Part shown: one piece after another, positions 43,049 through 52,168 of the stretch
Numbering within the stretch: position 1 is the first letter of the stretch
How the letters are laid out: each line of letters starts with the position of its first letter
From: Pelosinus fermentans DSM 17108
GTDB lineage: Bacteria > Bacillota > Negativicutes > DSM-13327
Reading direction: 5' to 3'
NCBI RefSeq assembly: GCF_000271485.2
Contig: NZ_AKVN02000001.1
Location: forward strand, 810,001-874,000
Length of the DNA: 64,000 bases
Made by a program: the position numbers and the translations under genes
The notes under the pieces: generated by a model
Told to the model about the DNA's origin: nothing
Seen by the model: only the letters and a program-made list of their open reading frames with translations
The model's database searches: none

Positions 43049-43100
43049 CGAACCGCGAAGACGCAAAACCGCTAGCGCGGTACACGAAGGGAGCATAAGA
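43049..43100. repeat. Left arm of split CGAAG-type repeat
   Basis: CGAACCGCGAAGACGCAAAA, then CCGCTAGCGCGGTACACGAA and GGGAGCATAAG. This is the standard left arm with its inner CCGCTAGCGCGG hairpin, ending at the start of the GxxExxY gene. The matching right arm lies after that gene. Confidence 0.85.
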
Positions 43101-43101
43101 T

Positions 43102-43497
43102 ATGGATTGGCGTGGGAGTTTAGATGATGATATAGAAAGGCTAGCCAGTCAAATGATTGGCTCAGCTATTGAAGTTCATCGAATTCTAGGACCTGGCTAT
43201 ATTGAACATGTCTATGAAGAAGCTTTAGCAAGGGAATTACATTTAAGAACGATCCCTTTTGAGCGGCAAAAAATAATTGATATTAGATATAAGGGCTTTC
43301 CAATAGGTGAGGGTAGGTTGGATTTATTAATTGATCAAAGAATAATAGTAGAATTAAAATCTGTAGAAAATCTATTGCCTATCCATAATGTTCAAGTGCA
43401 TTCTTATCTAAAAGCTACAGGACTACAATTAGGCTTACTCATCAACTTCAATGTGCCTCTTTTACGTGATGGCATTAAACGAATAATCTTAACATAA
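43102..43497 (+). CDS. GxxExxY protein (PD-(D/E)xK nuclease-like)
   Basis: 131 residues. G-P-G-Y-I-E-H-V-Y-E-E-A-L gives the GxxExxY motif (about residue 31-38). G-R-L-D-L-L-I followed by I-V-E-L-K-S is a PD-(D/E)xK core (Asp, then Glu-x-Lys). Q-V-H-S-Y-L-K-A-T-G and the C-terminal G-L-L-I-N-F are also typical of the family. No function is established for the family. The gene is flanked exactly by the two arms of the intergenic repeat found all over this region, while its neighbours are LPS core genes. It is therefore likely a passenger or driver of that repeat rather than an LPS gene. Confidence 0.88.
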   Translation: MDWRGSLDDDIERLASQMIGSAIEVHRILGPGYIEHVYEEALARELHLRTIPFERQKIIDIRYKGFPIGEGRLDLLIDQRIIVELKSVENLLPIHNVQVHSYLKATGLQLGLLINFNVPLLRDGIKRIILT

Positions 43498-43545
43498 AAA
43501 CCTTCGTGTATCTTCGTACCTTCGCATCTTCGCGGTTCAAATCTT
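43498..43545. repeat. Right arm of split CGAAG-type repeat
   Basis: AAAAACCTTCGTGTATCTTC, then GTACCTTCGCATCTTCGCGG and TTCAAATC: the right arm matching the left arm at 43049, starting directly after the GxxExxY stop codon. Confidence 0.85.
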
Positions 43546-43563
43546 TTATCCGAGGTATCTTAC

Positions 43564-44586
43564 ATGACTTACAAAAACATTCTTATTGTAAAACTTAGTG
43601 CCATTGGTGATGTCATTCATGCCTTGCCTGTGGCGCATGCTTTGAAGCAGACTTACCCTGATGCCCGTATCACTTGGGTAGTGGAGAAGCCAGCCTATGA
43701 TCTTTTAACCAACAATCCTGATATCGATGAAATTATCATCTTCGATAAACCAAAATTCAAATCCCTAACAGGTTTGCTATCAAATGGTTATGCATTCTCC
43801 AAACTACTCAAATCCTATAAGTTTGATCTAGCCATTGACCTGCAAGGGCTATTCAAAAGCGCAGCTATTTCCTATCTGAGTGGCGCACCCAAGCGTTTAG
43901 TCTATTGCAATGCGCGAGAGCTAAGTGACAAAATTGGTCAGCGAATTTGCGGTAATCATGAGAATGGTCATATAGTAGACCGATACCTCGATGTTGCACA
44001 GCACCTTGGATGCAAAATCGATCAAGTTCAATTTCCGATGAACATCACAGAACGAGAAACTCAAAAAGCAGAGGCAATAGCGAATCATGCAGGATTACGA
44101 CTGGAAAATCCCTATGTCACCCTTGCGCCAGGCACGAATTGGCCTTCCAAGTGCTGGCCAACGACTCATTTTGCCAAATTGGCAGATCATCTTTATGATA
44201 ATAATATGATTCCAGTGCTAATTGGTGGACCCAATGATAAGCATTTAACGGAAGAAATTATTGCGAATACCAAAATACCACCAATTGATCTTACAGGCAA
44301 GACATCTTTGAAGCAATTATCTTATATTATAAAAAACGCAAAGGCCTTTGTGGGCGGTGATACAGGACCTATGCATTTAGCCGCAGCCGTTGGTGCGAAA
44401 ATAGTGACGATATTTGGACCTACTGACCCTAAGCGCAATGGACCTTACGGAGACAAACATCGTATTTTAACACCGGATGTACCCTGTATCTGCTGCTGGA
44501 AACGAAAATGTACAAATACGCCAATGTGTCTTGAAACAGTAAAACCAGAGGTAGTGTTTCAGGCGATTGAAGATAATGTGAAATGA
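43564..44586 (+). CDS. Glycosyltransferase family 9 heptosyltransferase (LPS core)
   Basis: 340 residues. The N-terminal I-L-I-V-K-L-S-A-I-G-D-V-I-H-A-L-P is the ADP-heptose:LPS heptosyltransferase opening. L-A-P-G-T-N-W-P-S-K-C-W-P and the C-terminal G-G-D-T-G-P-M-H-L-A-A form the ADP-heptose binding site. The start motif is closest to heptosyltransferase I, which adds the first heptose to Kdo, but the step is not certain. It uses the product of RfaE1/RfaE2 encoded just upstream. Confidence 0.9.
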   Translation: MTYKNILIVKLSAIGDVIHALPVAHALKQTYPDARITWVVEKPAYDLLTNNPDIDEIIIFDKPKFKSLTGLLSNGYAFSKLLKSYKFDLAIDLQGLFKSAAISYLSGAPKRLVYCNARELSDKIGQRICGNHENGHIVDRYLDVAQHLGCKIDQVQFPMNITERETQKAEAIANHAGLRLENPYVTLAPGTNWPSKCWPTTHFAKLADHLYDNNMIPVLIGGPNDKHLTEEIIANTKIPPIDLTGKTSLKQLSYIIKNAKAFVGGDTGPMHLAAAVGAKIVTIFGPTDPKRNGPYGDKHRILTPDVPCICCWKRKCTNTPMCLETVKPEVVFQAIEDNVK

Positions 44587-44604
44587 AGGTAGGGAGCTAA
44601 TACG

Positions 44605-45741
44605 TTGAACATTTTAATTTTGTTTTCTCAGCCATGGCGAGTAGGTGGTGCTGAAACTCATGTGGAAGCTCTTATAAAAGGTTTAGCAGATCATAAGATC
44701 ATTCTCGCAGTAAATCGCGGCAGCAATAACGAAAAACTGCAAAAAATCAGGCAAGAATATGAAAATATAGAAATTATAGAAGTGCAAGCACGGGGAATTA
44801 ATATTTTTCAGTGGATTATGGATTTATACAAATTAGCCGGCATTATCAAAAATAAACAAATTCAAATCATTAGTGCTCAGCAAAGAACGGCTGGAATCTG
44901 GGCATGTTTTTTAAATAAGTTTACAAATGTGCCATTTATCGTAACAATGCACGATCCTTGGCATCGAGCTTTATGTAAACAAATCTATTCAAATATATTC
45001 CCAATTATGATTGTTGTGAGCCAAAGTTTGAATAATTTATTAATGGATAAATTTGGATTTAAAGCTGAACAAATACACTTTGTAAATAATGGTATAGACT
45101 TTGACTTATTTGTACCCCAAGATAAGATTCTGGCTCGAAATATACTGGGCTTATCAAAAACAGATGAAATAATTTTGCATGTAAGCCGTTTAAGTAATGT
45201 GAAGGGGGCAGTATCCTTAGCGCTAATTGATAGTATGTATCGTGTAGTATCTCAACGAGGTCTAAGTAAGCTTATTATTATTGGAGAAGGACCATTGCGG
45301 GCAGAACTTGAGCAAAAAGTAGAAACGTTCAATCAAAAATATGGGAATGTCATTGAAATAAAAGATTTTGTAAATAACATTTCAGACTGGTATAACGCAT
45401 CTGATGTGATTGTTGGTGAAGGTCGTGTTGCAATTGAAGCCATTGCCTGTGGGAGACCAGTAGTGGCTATTCGTAATGGGAAACATTTTTTTGGTATCGT
45501 TGATGACGAGAATATTTCCATGGCAACGGAAGTAAATTTTGATGGGATTACTTATCAAGTTACTCCGGAGCAGGTTGCAAAGGAAATTGATAAAGCATTT
45601 CAAGCGACAAGGATACAGGCAGAAAAGATTAGTCGGTATATTCGTGAACGGCTAGGCATAGCGGAAATGGCGCAAAAATATCAGGATCTCTTTAAAAAGC
45701 GGATCAGAGGGAATGCATATGAGAAAAATTCTAGTGATTAA
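44605..45741 (+). CDS. Glycosyltransferase family 4 (LPS core/O-antigen)
   Basis: 378 residues. G-G-A-E-T-H-V-E-A-L at about residue 14 and a C-terminal Rossmann half with I-L-H-V-S-R-L-S-N-V-K-G and I-G-E-G-P-L. The usual E-x7-E region appears as V-I-V-G-E-G-R-V-A-I-E-A-I-A-C-G-R-P-V-V. Start TTG 44605 with TAGGGAG upstream. Its last 23 nt overlap the next gene. Donor and acceptor sugars unknown. Confidence 0.85.
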   Translation: MNILILFSQPWRVGGAETHVEALIKGLADHKIILAVNRGSNNEKLQKIRQEYENIEIIEVQARGINIFQWIMDLYKLAGIIKNKQIQIISAQQRTAGIWACFLNKFTNVPFIVTMHDPWHRALCKQIYSNIFPIMIVVSQSLNNLLMDKFGFKAEQIHFVNNGIDFDLFVPQDKILARNILGLSKTDEIILHVSRLSNVKGAVSLALIDSMYRVVSQRGLSKLIIIGEGPLRAELEQKVETFNQKYGNVIEIKDFVNNISDWYNASDVIVGEGRVAIEAIACGRPVVAIRNGKHFFGIVDDENISMATEVNFDGITYQVTPEQVAKEIDKAFQATRIQAEKISRYIRERLGIAEMAQKYQDLFKKRIRGNAYEKNSSD

Positions 45742-46693
45742 TCGTTTGGGTATTGGTGATGTGGTCTTATCCACTCCTCTAGCCCAGGTAATTAAAGAAA
45801 CAGTATCCACCCAAGTGGGATTTATGGTTGCGCAAAAGGCAGTTGATGTTGTTACCAATCATCCTTATATTGATGAGGTTTTTAGTTATCACCGTTCATC
45901 AAAAAAAATGATTCTACAGCAGATAAAAGATAAAAGTTATACAGAAGCTTTGATCTTAGATGAAAGGCTTACTTCTACGTTACTGGCTTGGCAGGCGGGA
46001 TGCAAAGCTATAAACAAAGGTTTTGAAATATCAATAGGAGCCAAACGATTATTTAGTGGCAAACAGCTTAATGAACGGGCAGATCTGCATTATACAAGCT
46101 ATATTAGATATTTAGATAAACATGCAGATGTTCCGGAATATTTGCCCACAATGGGCTGTATTGATACAGCAGGTGAAGAAAAAATTAATACCTGGATATA
46201 TAAAAACAATGTTGCAGCAAAAAAACTTGTACTTGTTACAGCCCGGGGATTATCTGATAATAAGAATTGGCCACCAGAACATTTTACTGCACTGAATGAC
46301 TATTTAAATAAACAAGGAATAGTGCCTGTTTATCTAGGGGCAAAGCAGGACGCCGATTATATAGAAAGCATTTCAGGAACAAAAATAAATGCAGCAGGGG
46401 ATTTTTCATTGCGGGAAGTAGTAGTTTTAGCTAAATATGCTTCATTGTGTATAACTTTATGTACTGGTACTATGCATATTATTACTGCAGCGAATATACC
46501 GATTATCGCTTTGTATGGTCCGACATCGCCACTCAGATGGGCACCAAAACATGCTGATGTACTTCAAGCTGATTTACCTTGTGTTCCATGTGAACGTTTA
46601 GATTGCACAAATACGGTATATAAACAGTGCATGCAAATAATCACGCCACAACAGGTAATTGCTAAAATAGAGGCTGAAGGCTGGTTGAAATAA
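45719..46693 (+). CDS. Glycosyltransferase family 9 heptosyltransferase, copy 2
   Basis: 324 residues. I-L-V-I-N-R-L-G-I-G-D-V-V-L-S-T-P at the N-terminus, T-A-R-G-L-S-D-N-K-N-W-P-P-E and C-T-G-T-M-H-I-I-T-A-A in the C-terminal half. It belongs to GT9 and resembles heptosyltransferase II/III. ATG 45719 is chosen because AGAGGGA lies 7-13 nt upstream; ATG 45713 is too close to it. The stop overlaps the next start by one base. Confidence 0.85.
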   Translation: MRKILVINRLGIGDVVLSTPLAQVIKETVSTQVGFMVAQKAVDVVTNHPYIDEVFSYHRSSKKMILQQIKDKSYTEALILDERLTSTLLAWQAGCKAINKGFEISIGAKRLFSGKQLNERADLHYTSYIRYLDKHADVPEYLPTMGCIDTAGEEKINTWIYKNNVAAKKLVLVTARGLSDNKNWPPEHFTALNDYLNKQGIVPVYLGAKQDADYIESISGTKINAAGDFSLREVVVLAKYASLCITLCTGTMHIITAANIPIIALYGPTSPLRWAPKHADVLQADLPCVPCERLDCTNTVYKQCMQIITPQQVIAKIEAEGWLK

Positions 46694-47783
46694 TGGATAA
46701 AGAAAAACGTAAGATATTATTGGTAGTACCTCGCCTGAATATTGGTGGTGCAGAATCCTATGTGTATACTGTAGCATTGGGTTTAATGCAGCATGGTCAT
46801 CATGTGGTGGTAGCCTCATGGGGGGGCAGCTGGCAAAGATGCTGACGTGTGAAGGGATCCAACATTATCTTGTCCCTATCCGTTTCAATGCATACTTGGC
46901 ATCTTTCATGCTAGAGCGAATTATTAAGAAAAATAAGATTGAATTGGTACATGCTAATTCAGCTGCAGCTGGGCTAGCTTCATTATATGCTTGTCAGCGA
47001 CTGGGCATACCTCTAGTGTATACTGCTCATGGGATATTTGGGAATAACGATATGGAAATGAAGCTTTCCCAAGCTGATAAGATTATCTGTGTCAGCGAAT
47101 TCTTACGCAAGGTTTCTATTGAACGAGGAATTGACTCAGAAAAATTGATTACTATTTATAATGGAGTTAATACCACGAAATTTAAGGCTGATTTAGAAAA
47201 GCGATCTCAAGTTCGCAAGGAACTAGGAATTGAGAATGGAGAATTTATAGTAGGGATTGTTTCTCGGATAAAAAACATTCATGATAAAGGACATTCTGAC
47301 CTACTGGACATGATGAATACGTACTCGCAAACAGCAAATTGGCGTTTATTAGTAGTTGGAAAAGGCAATGGACTTTCAACATTGAAAACTAAAATAAAGC
47401 AAATGGGGTTAAGTAAGCGGGTATTATTTGCTGGATATCAATTTGATGTACCCAAAATGATGCAAGCCGTAGATGTAGTAGTACTGCCATCCAAATTTGA
47501 AACATTTGGTTTAGTGCTTGCAGAAGCGATGGCTATGAAAAAGCCAGTTGTTGCCTATGCGGTAGGTGGAACACCTGAGGCGATAGAGGATGGGCAGACA
47601 GGATTTTTAGTACCAAAGGACAACCTTTCAACACTATTTGAAAAAATTAATAGGATATATTCGGAACCGAAGCTAGCAGAAATTATGGGTGATCAGGGTA
47701 GAGTAAAAGTACAACAGTTTTTTAATAATGAAGATATGTTAATTGAATTACTTGAGGTATATGACAGTGTCTTAATAAAATGA
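46693..47783 (+). pseudogene. Family 4 glycosyltransferase interrupted at a 7-G tract (possible phase-variable gene)
   Basis: The gene opens at ATG 46693 (overlapping the previous stop) with K-I-L-L-V-V-P-R-L-N-I-G-G-A-E-S-Y-V. It runs in that frame into a run of seven G (46820-46826) and hits TGA at 46843. The rest (46818-47783) is in the -1 frame and continues Q-L-A-K-M-L... with all GT4 parts, including L-V-Y-T-A-H-G-I-F-G and E-T-F-G-L-V-L-A-E-A-M-A. One more G (eight) would restore a continuous 363-residue protein reading V-V-A-S-W-G-G-Q-L-A. It is therefore one enzyme with a frame switch: off in this sequence, unless the G count is a sequencing error or ribosomes slip there. Confidence 0.8.
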
Positions 47784-47815
47784 TTTAATAAATACCATCT
47801 TTGAGGAGTGGGATT

Positions 47816-48862
47816 ATGCCCCAAAAAACAGTATTGAATATCGTGTCTGGAGCACCGTCGGGTGCACTTAACATCGCAATAATAGTAAGTGACTACTTTA
47901 GTGGGTTTTATAATTCAAGAGTAATATTTAGAAAATATAATAAAACGAGTATCAAAAACGCCAATGTGGTGAAAGATGTTTTCATTTTTGATTATATTTT
48001 TAATTTATGCAAAAAAATTGATGAGATTAAACCAGAGCTGATTCTTGTACATGGTTATAGTACTCATTTGTGGACCAAAATAGCAGCGGCAATTAAAAAG
48101 GTCCCTTTGATACATATTGAACACAATACGGAAAAATATACATGGTTCCGACGTTGGCTGCTTCAAAAACTGGACAAATATACGCAAGTATATATCTGTG
48201 TATCAAAAGGGGTGGCGAATCATTTGATTGCACAAGGCGCAGATCCGCAAAAAGTTCGTGTAATCTATAATGGAATCGATATTGAAAAATTTCAGGTTGA
48301 AAAACAACTGCAAACCCAATTTACGATTGGCATGACCGCCCGGTTTTCTAAGCAAAAGGATCAACTTACCTTAATAAAAGCCGTAGAATTTTTAATATTT
48401 AAGAAGAAGCTGCCAATAAAACTTGTTTTGCAAGGTGATGGCAAACAAAAGGCCAAGTGTGAAGAATATGTACACAGAAAAAAAATAGAAAAATACGTGC
48501 ATTTTGAAACCGGGAAATTAGTAGAATTATTGCCACGGCTCAATTTATTTGTATTGTCTACATTTTATGAGGGACTTCCTTTGGTTGTTTTTGAAGCAAT
48601 GGCCGCAAAGGTACAAGTAATAGCTTCTAGGGTACCAGGGGTTGATGAAATTATTGAGCATGGGCATGATGGCTATTTAGTATCACCTAACAAATATATG
48701 GATTTGAGCGAAACGATTGAAGAATGTTATCATCAACAGCAAGAGGATGAACAAAGTTATAACAATATGATAAATAATGCCTATCAAAAAGTGAATCGGT
48801 TATTTTCAGTTGAAATCATGTGTGAACAATATTACAGTGTATCTAAAGAATTTATAAGGTAG
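47816..48862 (+). CDS. Glycosyltransferase family 4
   Basis: 348 residues. S-G-A-P-S-G-A near the start, V-I-Y-N-G-I-D-I-E-K-F in the linker, then G-M-T-A-R-F-S-K-Q-K-D and the donor-binding E-G-L-P-L-V-V-F-E-A-M-A-A in the C-terminal half. ATG 47816 has GAGGAGTGGG upstream; the in-frame TTG at 47801 lies inside that site. It probably adds a core or O-antigen sugar; the sugar is not predictable. Confidence 0.87.
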   Translation: MPQKTVLNIVSGAPSGALNIAIIVSDYFSGFYNSRVIFRKYNKTSIKNANVVKDVFIFDYIFNLCKKIDEIKPELILVHGYSTHLWTKIAAAIKKVPLIHIEHNTEKYTWFRRWLLQKLDKYTQVYICVSKGVANHLIAQGADPQKVRVIYNGIDIEKFQVEKQLQTQFTIGMTARFSKQKDQLTLIKAVEFLIFKKKLPIKLVLQGDGKQKAKCEEYVHRKKIEKYVHFETGKLVELLPRLNLFVLSTFYEGLPLVVFEAMAAKVQVIASRVPGVDEIIEHGHDGYLVSPNKYMDLSETIEECYHQQQEDEQSYNNMINNAYQKVNRLFSVEIMCEQYYSVSKEFIR

Positions 48863-48873
48863 GAGAAAAAATC

Positions 48874-50067
48874 TTGAATATTATAACAATATTATTTATG
48901 TTATTTGCCGTTATGATGCCTTTATCTAAGAGTATAGCTAACGCTTTTATGATCGTAGCAGTTATTGTTACCATATGGGCAATTACCAAATATAAGAGTG
49001 ATCACTATCTGCAAGGATTTTTACTGCAGCCATTTATAAAACCCATATTTATATTTTTGGGCTGTGTTTTAATAACAATCCCCTTTTCCTCCAATATATT
49101 GATAAGTCTAAGGGAATACTATCACCTTATAGGGGATATGGTATCATTTTTTGCATTTATTTTTTTAATGACTATTCGTACCAATTATGCAATTTCCACT
49201 AAGCATATTATTCATAGTTTTTTTGTCGGGCTATTTTTTTCCTGTGTGTATCTGTTCTACCAATGCTATGTTACAAAAGAAATTGGCTTAAGCGGGTTAT
49301 ATGGCAATCGTGCGTTTTTAGGATTTATATTAGAAGTGGGAATTCCTTTAGTATTAAGCATGGCGCTGGCAGCAAAGTCGATAAAGGATCGACTTATATA
49401 TGGAATCCTATTTTTCATATATACAATTGCAATTTTGTTGACACATGCGCGGGGACCGTGGTTGGGTACTTTGGTTGGTGTCGCTGTAGTCTTCTATTTA
49501 TACCGCAATATATTTAGTAAGAAAATGATTGTAGCAGCACTTATTGGAATTTCCTTGTTAGCAGTCTTAACAGCTCCCTTTTATTGGGAAAGAGGCAAGA
49601 CATTATTTGATATTCATCATATTACTAATGCACAAAGAATACATATATGGCAGTATACGTCACAAATGATTAAAGACCATCCTCTAACTGGAATAGGTCT
49701 TGGACAATACCCAGTTACGTATCCGACTTATATTGATTCTAATGAAAATTTAATTAGAGAAACTCCCCATGCGCATAATAGTTATTTAATGATATTTGCT
49801 GAGGCTGGAATACTAGGGTTTTTGGCATTTATAAATTTATTGGTATTTATTGGGCTAAGGCTAAGAGTGATATTGCTGCAATATGCTTGCAAAGATTGCG
49901 CAGTTGGATTCATTGGCATATTTTCAGCGATATTAATCACTTCGGCTGTTGACAATGCATTTTTCTCAGCCTATATTAGTAAAATGTTCTGGTTAATATT
50001 AGGCATATTAGTTTACTCTGCAGAAAATGAGAAAAAGTTTGGTGAATATACAACAACATTGGAGTGA
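48874..50067 (+). CDS. O-antigen ligase (WaaL/Wzy_C family)
   Basis: 397 residues with about ten to twelve hydrophobic segments and a larger periplasmic loop (about 250-310) containing R-I-H-I-W, G-I-G-L-G-Q-Y and P-H-A-H-N-S-Y-L. H-A-H-N is the conserved His motif of O-antigen ligases and polymerases. It either joins O-antigen to core or polymerises it; place in the core cluster favours ligase. Start TTG 48874 with TAGGAG upstream. Confidence 0.85.
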   Translation: MNIITILFMLFAVMMPLSKSIANAFMIVAVIVTIWAITKYKSDHYLQGFLLQPFIKPIFIFLGCVLITIPFSSNILISLREYYHLIGDMVSFFAFIFLMTIRTNYAISTKHIIHSFFVGLFFSCVYLFYQCYVTKEIGLSGLYGNRAFLGFILEVGIPLVLSMALAAKSIKDRLIYGILFFIYTIAILLTHARGPWLGTLVGVAVVFYLYRNIFSKKMIVAALIGISLLAVLTAPFYWERGKTLFDIHHITNAQRIHIWQYTSQMIKDHPLTGIGLGQYPVTYPTYIDSNENLIRETPHAHNSYLMIFAEAGILGFLAFINLLVFIGLRLRVILLQYACKDCAVGFIGIFSAILITSAVDNAFFSAYISKMFWLILGILVYSAENEKKFGEYTTTLE

Positions 50068-50074
50068 ATCATTT

Positions 50075-50986
50075 GTGGAAGAGCTTACTATCGTTACGGC
50101 ATTTTTTGATATTGGTCGAGAAAAGTGGACTGGTTTCGAACGCGATAACAGCAAATATGTAGAATTTTTCAAGTTTTGGGCAAGAATGAAAAATAAGCTT
50201 GTGGTTTATACCGATTCAAAAACTGCTCAACAGGTTATAGAAATCCGGGATTCATTTGGGTTAAAAGACCGTACTCATGTCATCTGCATTGATGAAGTTA
50301 CAAGCATAGCTCCGGATGTATATCAAGCAATAGAACGCGTGCTGCTAAATCAAGCAGCAGTCAAGTTTAGACGCAAGCCGAAATATCCGGAGTCATGCAA
50401 CCCATTATATAACTATATCATGTATTTGAAGTCCCATCTGATTACAGATGCAATTCAACGTGGTTTGGCTGATGGAATGATTACCTGGATGGACTTTGGT
50501 TACAATCATGGCGGTGCATTTTATACAAATCCTCAAGAATTTGATTTTTTATGGAAGTATGATTTTTCGCCGAAAGTTCATCTGTTTGCTGTTGAACCCT
50601 TGGATACAATGCCAGTCTTTGAGATTGTCAGAACGATGAGGATATACTTTGCTGGCGGCATTATTGTTTCCCCAGCTTTCCTTTGGCCCCAGCTCCTGGA
50701 TTTGGTTCGCAATGCTCTGTTTAGTTTGGCCAATTGCGGTCTAGCTGATGATGATCAAACATTGCTGATTATGGCGTATCGCGCCGATCCTGATTTGTTT
50801 GAAATTCATTCGATTGATGATTTCTTTTGCCCGCTGATGGATTGCGGAGCATCTCATTTGACTTTTCAATTTAGACAGTCTAAGCGAACTCGTTTGGAAG
50901 CAAGAAAATTTTTGCAAATGGGACAGTATTGGAAAGGGATTCAAGGCTATTTCAGATATGGTGTGGAAAAACTGCAATCCCGATAG
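50075..50986 (+). CDS. HtrL/WlaTC (YibB) family protein, likely glycosyltransferase
   Basis: About 303 residues. L-T-I-V-T-A-F-F-D-I-G-R-E-K-W at the start, F-F-K-F-W-A-R-M-K-N-K-L-V-V-Y-T-D, and W-M-D-F-G-Y are typical of the HtrL family found in LPS and lipooligosaccharide loci. GTG 50075 is preferred, with TTGGAGTG upstream; an in-frame ATG at 50027 lies inside the ligase gene. The family is thought to act in surface glycan synthesis; the donor is unknown. Confidence 0.75.
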   Translation: MEELTIVTAFFDIGREKWTGFERDNSKYVEFFKFWARMKNKLVVYTDSKTAQQVIEIRDSFGLKDRTHVICIDEVTSIAPDVYQAIERVLLNQAAVKFRRKPKYPESCNPLYNYIMYLKSHLITDAIQRGLADGMITWMDFGYNHGGAFYTNPQEFDFLWKYDFSPKVHLFAVEPLDTMPVFEIVRTMRIYFAGGIIVSPAFLWPQLLDLVRNALFSLANCGLADDDQTLLIMAYRADPDLFEIHSIDDFFCPLMDCGASHLTFQFRQSKRTRLEARKFLQMGQYWKGIQGYFRYGVEKLQSR

Positions 50987-51080
50987 GTAATAGAGCGATT
51001 TCAGATTTTTCTTCCTTATATTTGACCGCGCTATTCGCTGTCATAATAAGTATGATAGGAAAATAATCAGGGCTAAAAAA

Positions 51081-51124
51081 GAGGAGTGCTGCTTTACGTT
51101 TTTTAACGTAAAGCAGCACTCCTC
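51081..51124 (-). terminator. Perfect 20-bp hairpin, terminator on the - strand
   Basis: GAGGAGTGCTGCTTTACGTT, loop TTTT, then its exact complement. Six A residues precede it on the + strand, so the T tract is on the - strand; after the right arm the + strand has TCCAGAG and no T tract. As an intrinsic terminator it would stop - strand transcripts. It lies in the 271-nt gap 50987-51257. Confidence 0.7.
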
Positions 51125-51257
51125 TCCAGAGAAAAACAGTAAAGCTTCGATGGAAATTCTGCCAAATTAAAGTGGTAAAATATGGTCAATAACAATTTTT
51201 AGTGATACAATTATACGAGTATCAAAGGAATATCAAAGAATCGGGAGATGCAAAACT

Positions 51258-52151
51258 ATGCTAATCAATTATGAAAATATAGTGAAATACTATGTAAAGG
51301 CACATTTACCAGGTCTCTTTAATCTGTATAATGATCGTAAAAAGAAAAAATACAAAATGCATATAGAAAGAATTATTGCAGAGCGCGAAGCTTTCTATAA
51401 GTGCAATGGTTCCTACCCTTTATTTGATACTATTGAAATTGAAACGCATAATCGATGTAACAGTACGTGCTCATTCTGTCCAGTGAACAAAAATGATGAT
51501 ACTCGTGAATATAGGAAAATGAGTATAGAACTATTTACAAGCATTATTGAACAATTAGAAAACCTAAATTATCATGGTACAGTAGGCTTATATTCGAACA
51601 ACGAGCCATTACTAGATGAAAGATTAGTAGACCTAGCACGGATTGCGAAGCAGCATTTACCCAATGCAACCATTCAAATCTATACCAATGGTACATTGCT
51701 AACCGTGGAAATGTTTATGAATCTTATGCAGCATTTAGATCGTATGTATATCGATAATTATAACGATAAATTAAGGCTCATTAAACCCGTTCAGTCAGTA
51801 CATGATTATTGTGTAAAAAATAAAGTATATCTTGATAAAGTACGGATTCGCCTGCGAAAATTACACGATGTGCTTAGTACTAGAGGGGGACAAGCTCCGA
51901 ATCGTAAGGAGGAGCAAATTCAATCTTTAGATGTGTCCTGTTTATTGCCTTTTAGGCAATTGATAGTACGACCTGATGGGAAAATAAGTTTTTGCTGCAA
52001 TGATGCATTAGGGAAGCATACATTAGGTGATTTAGCAGTTCAGAGTGTCGAAGAAGTATGGAATGGAGAAATCTATACCAATATACGTAAAAATATTATA
52101 CAAAGTCGTTCTTTATTACCTCTTTGTAAAGGTTGTGATTCTTTATTGTAG
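51258..52151 (+). CDS. Radical SAM/SPASM domain protein
   Basis: 297 residues. E-I-E-T-H-N-R-C-N-S-T-C-S-F-C gives the C-x3-C-x2-C cluster motif (about residue 64-71). The C-terminal part has L-I-V-R-P-D-G-K-I-S-F-C-C-N-D, T-L-G-D-L and L-C-K-G-C, the Cys residues of a SPASM auxiliary cluster. It starts after the hairpin at 51081 and stands apart from the core operon. Substrate unknown. Such proteins occur in surface polysaccharide loci, where they may modify sugars or peptides. Confidence 0.85.
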   Translation: MLINYENIVKYYVKAHLPGLFNLYNDRKKKKYKMHIERIIAEREAFYKCNGSYPLFDTIEIETHNRCNSTCSFCPVNKNDDTREYRKMSIELFTSIIEQLENLNYHGTVGLYSNNEPLLDERLVDLARIAKQHLPNATIQIYTNGTLLTVEMFMNLMQHLDRMYIDNYNDKLRLIKPVQSVHDYCVKNKVYLDKVRIRLRKLHDVLSTRGGQAPNRKEEQIQSLDVSCLLPFRQLIVRPDGKISFCCNDALGKHTLGDLAVQSVEEVWNGEIYTNIRKNIIQSRSLLPLCKGCDSLL

Positions 52152-52168
52152 AGTAACAATCAGTTATG

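Noticed and set aside
3615-43545. Regularly repeated CGAAG units considered as a CRISPR array
   Set aside because: Copies are scattered singly between genes, with no regular spacers and no cas genes.
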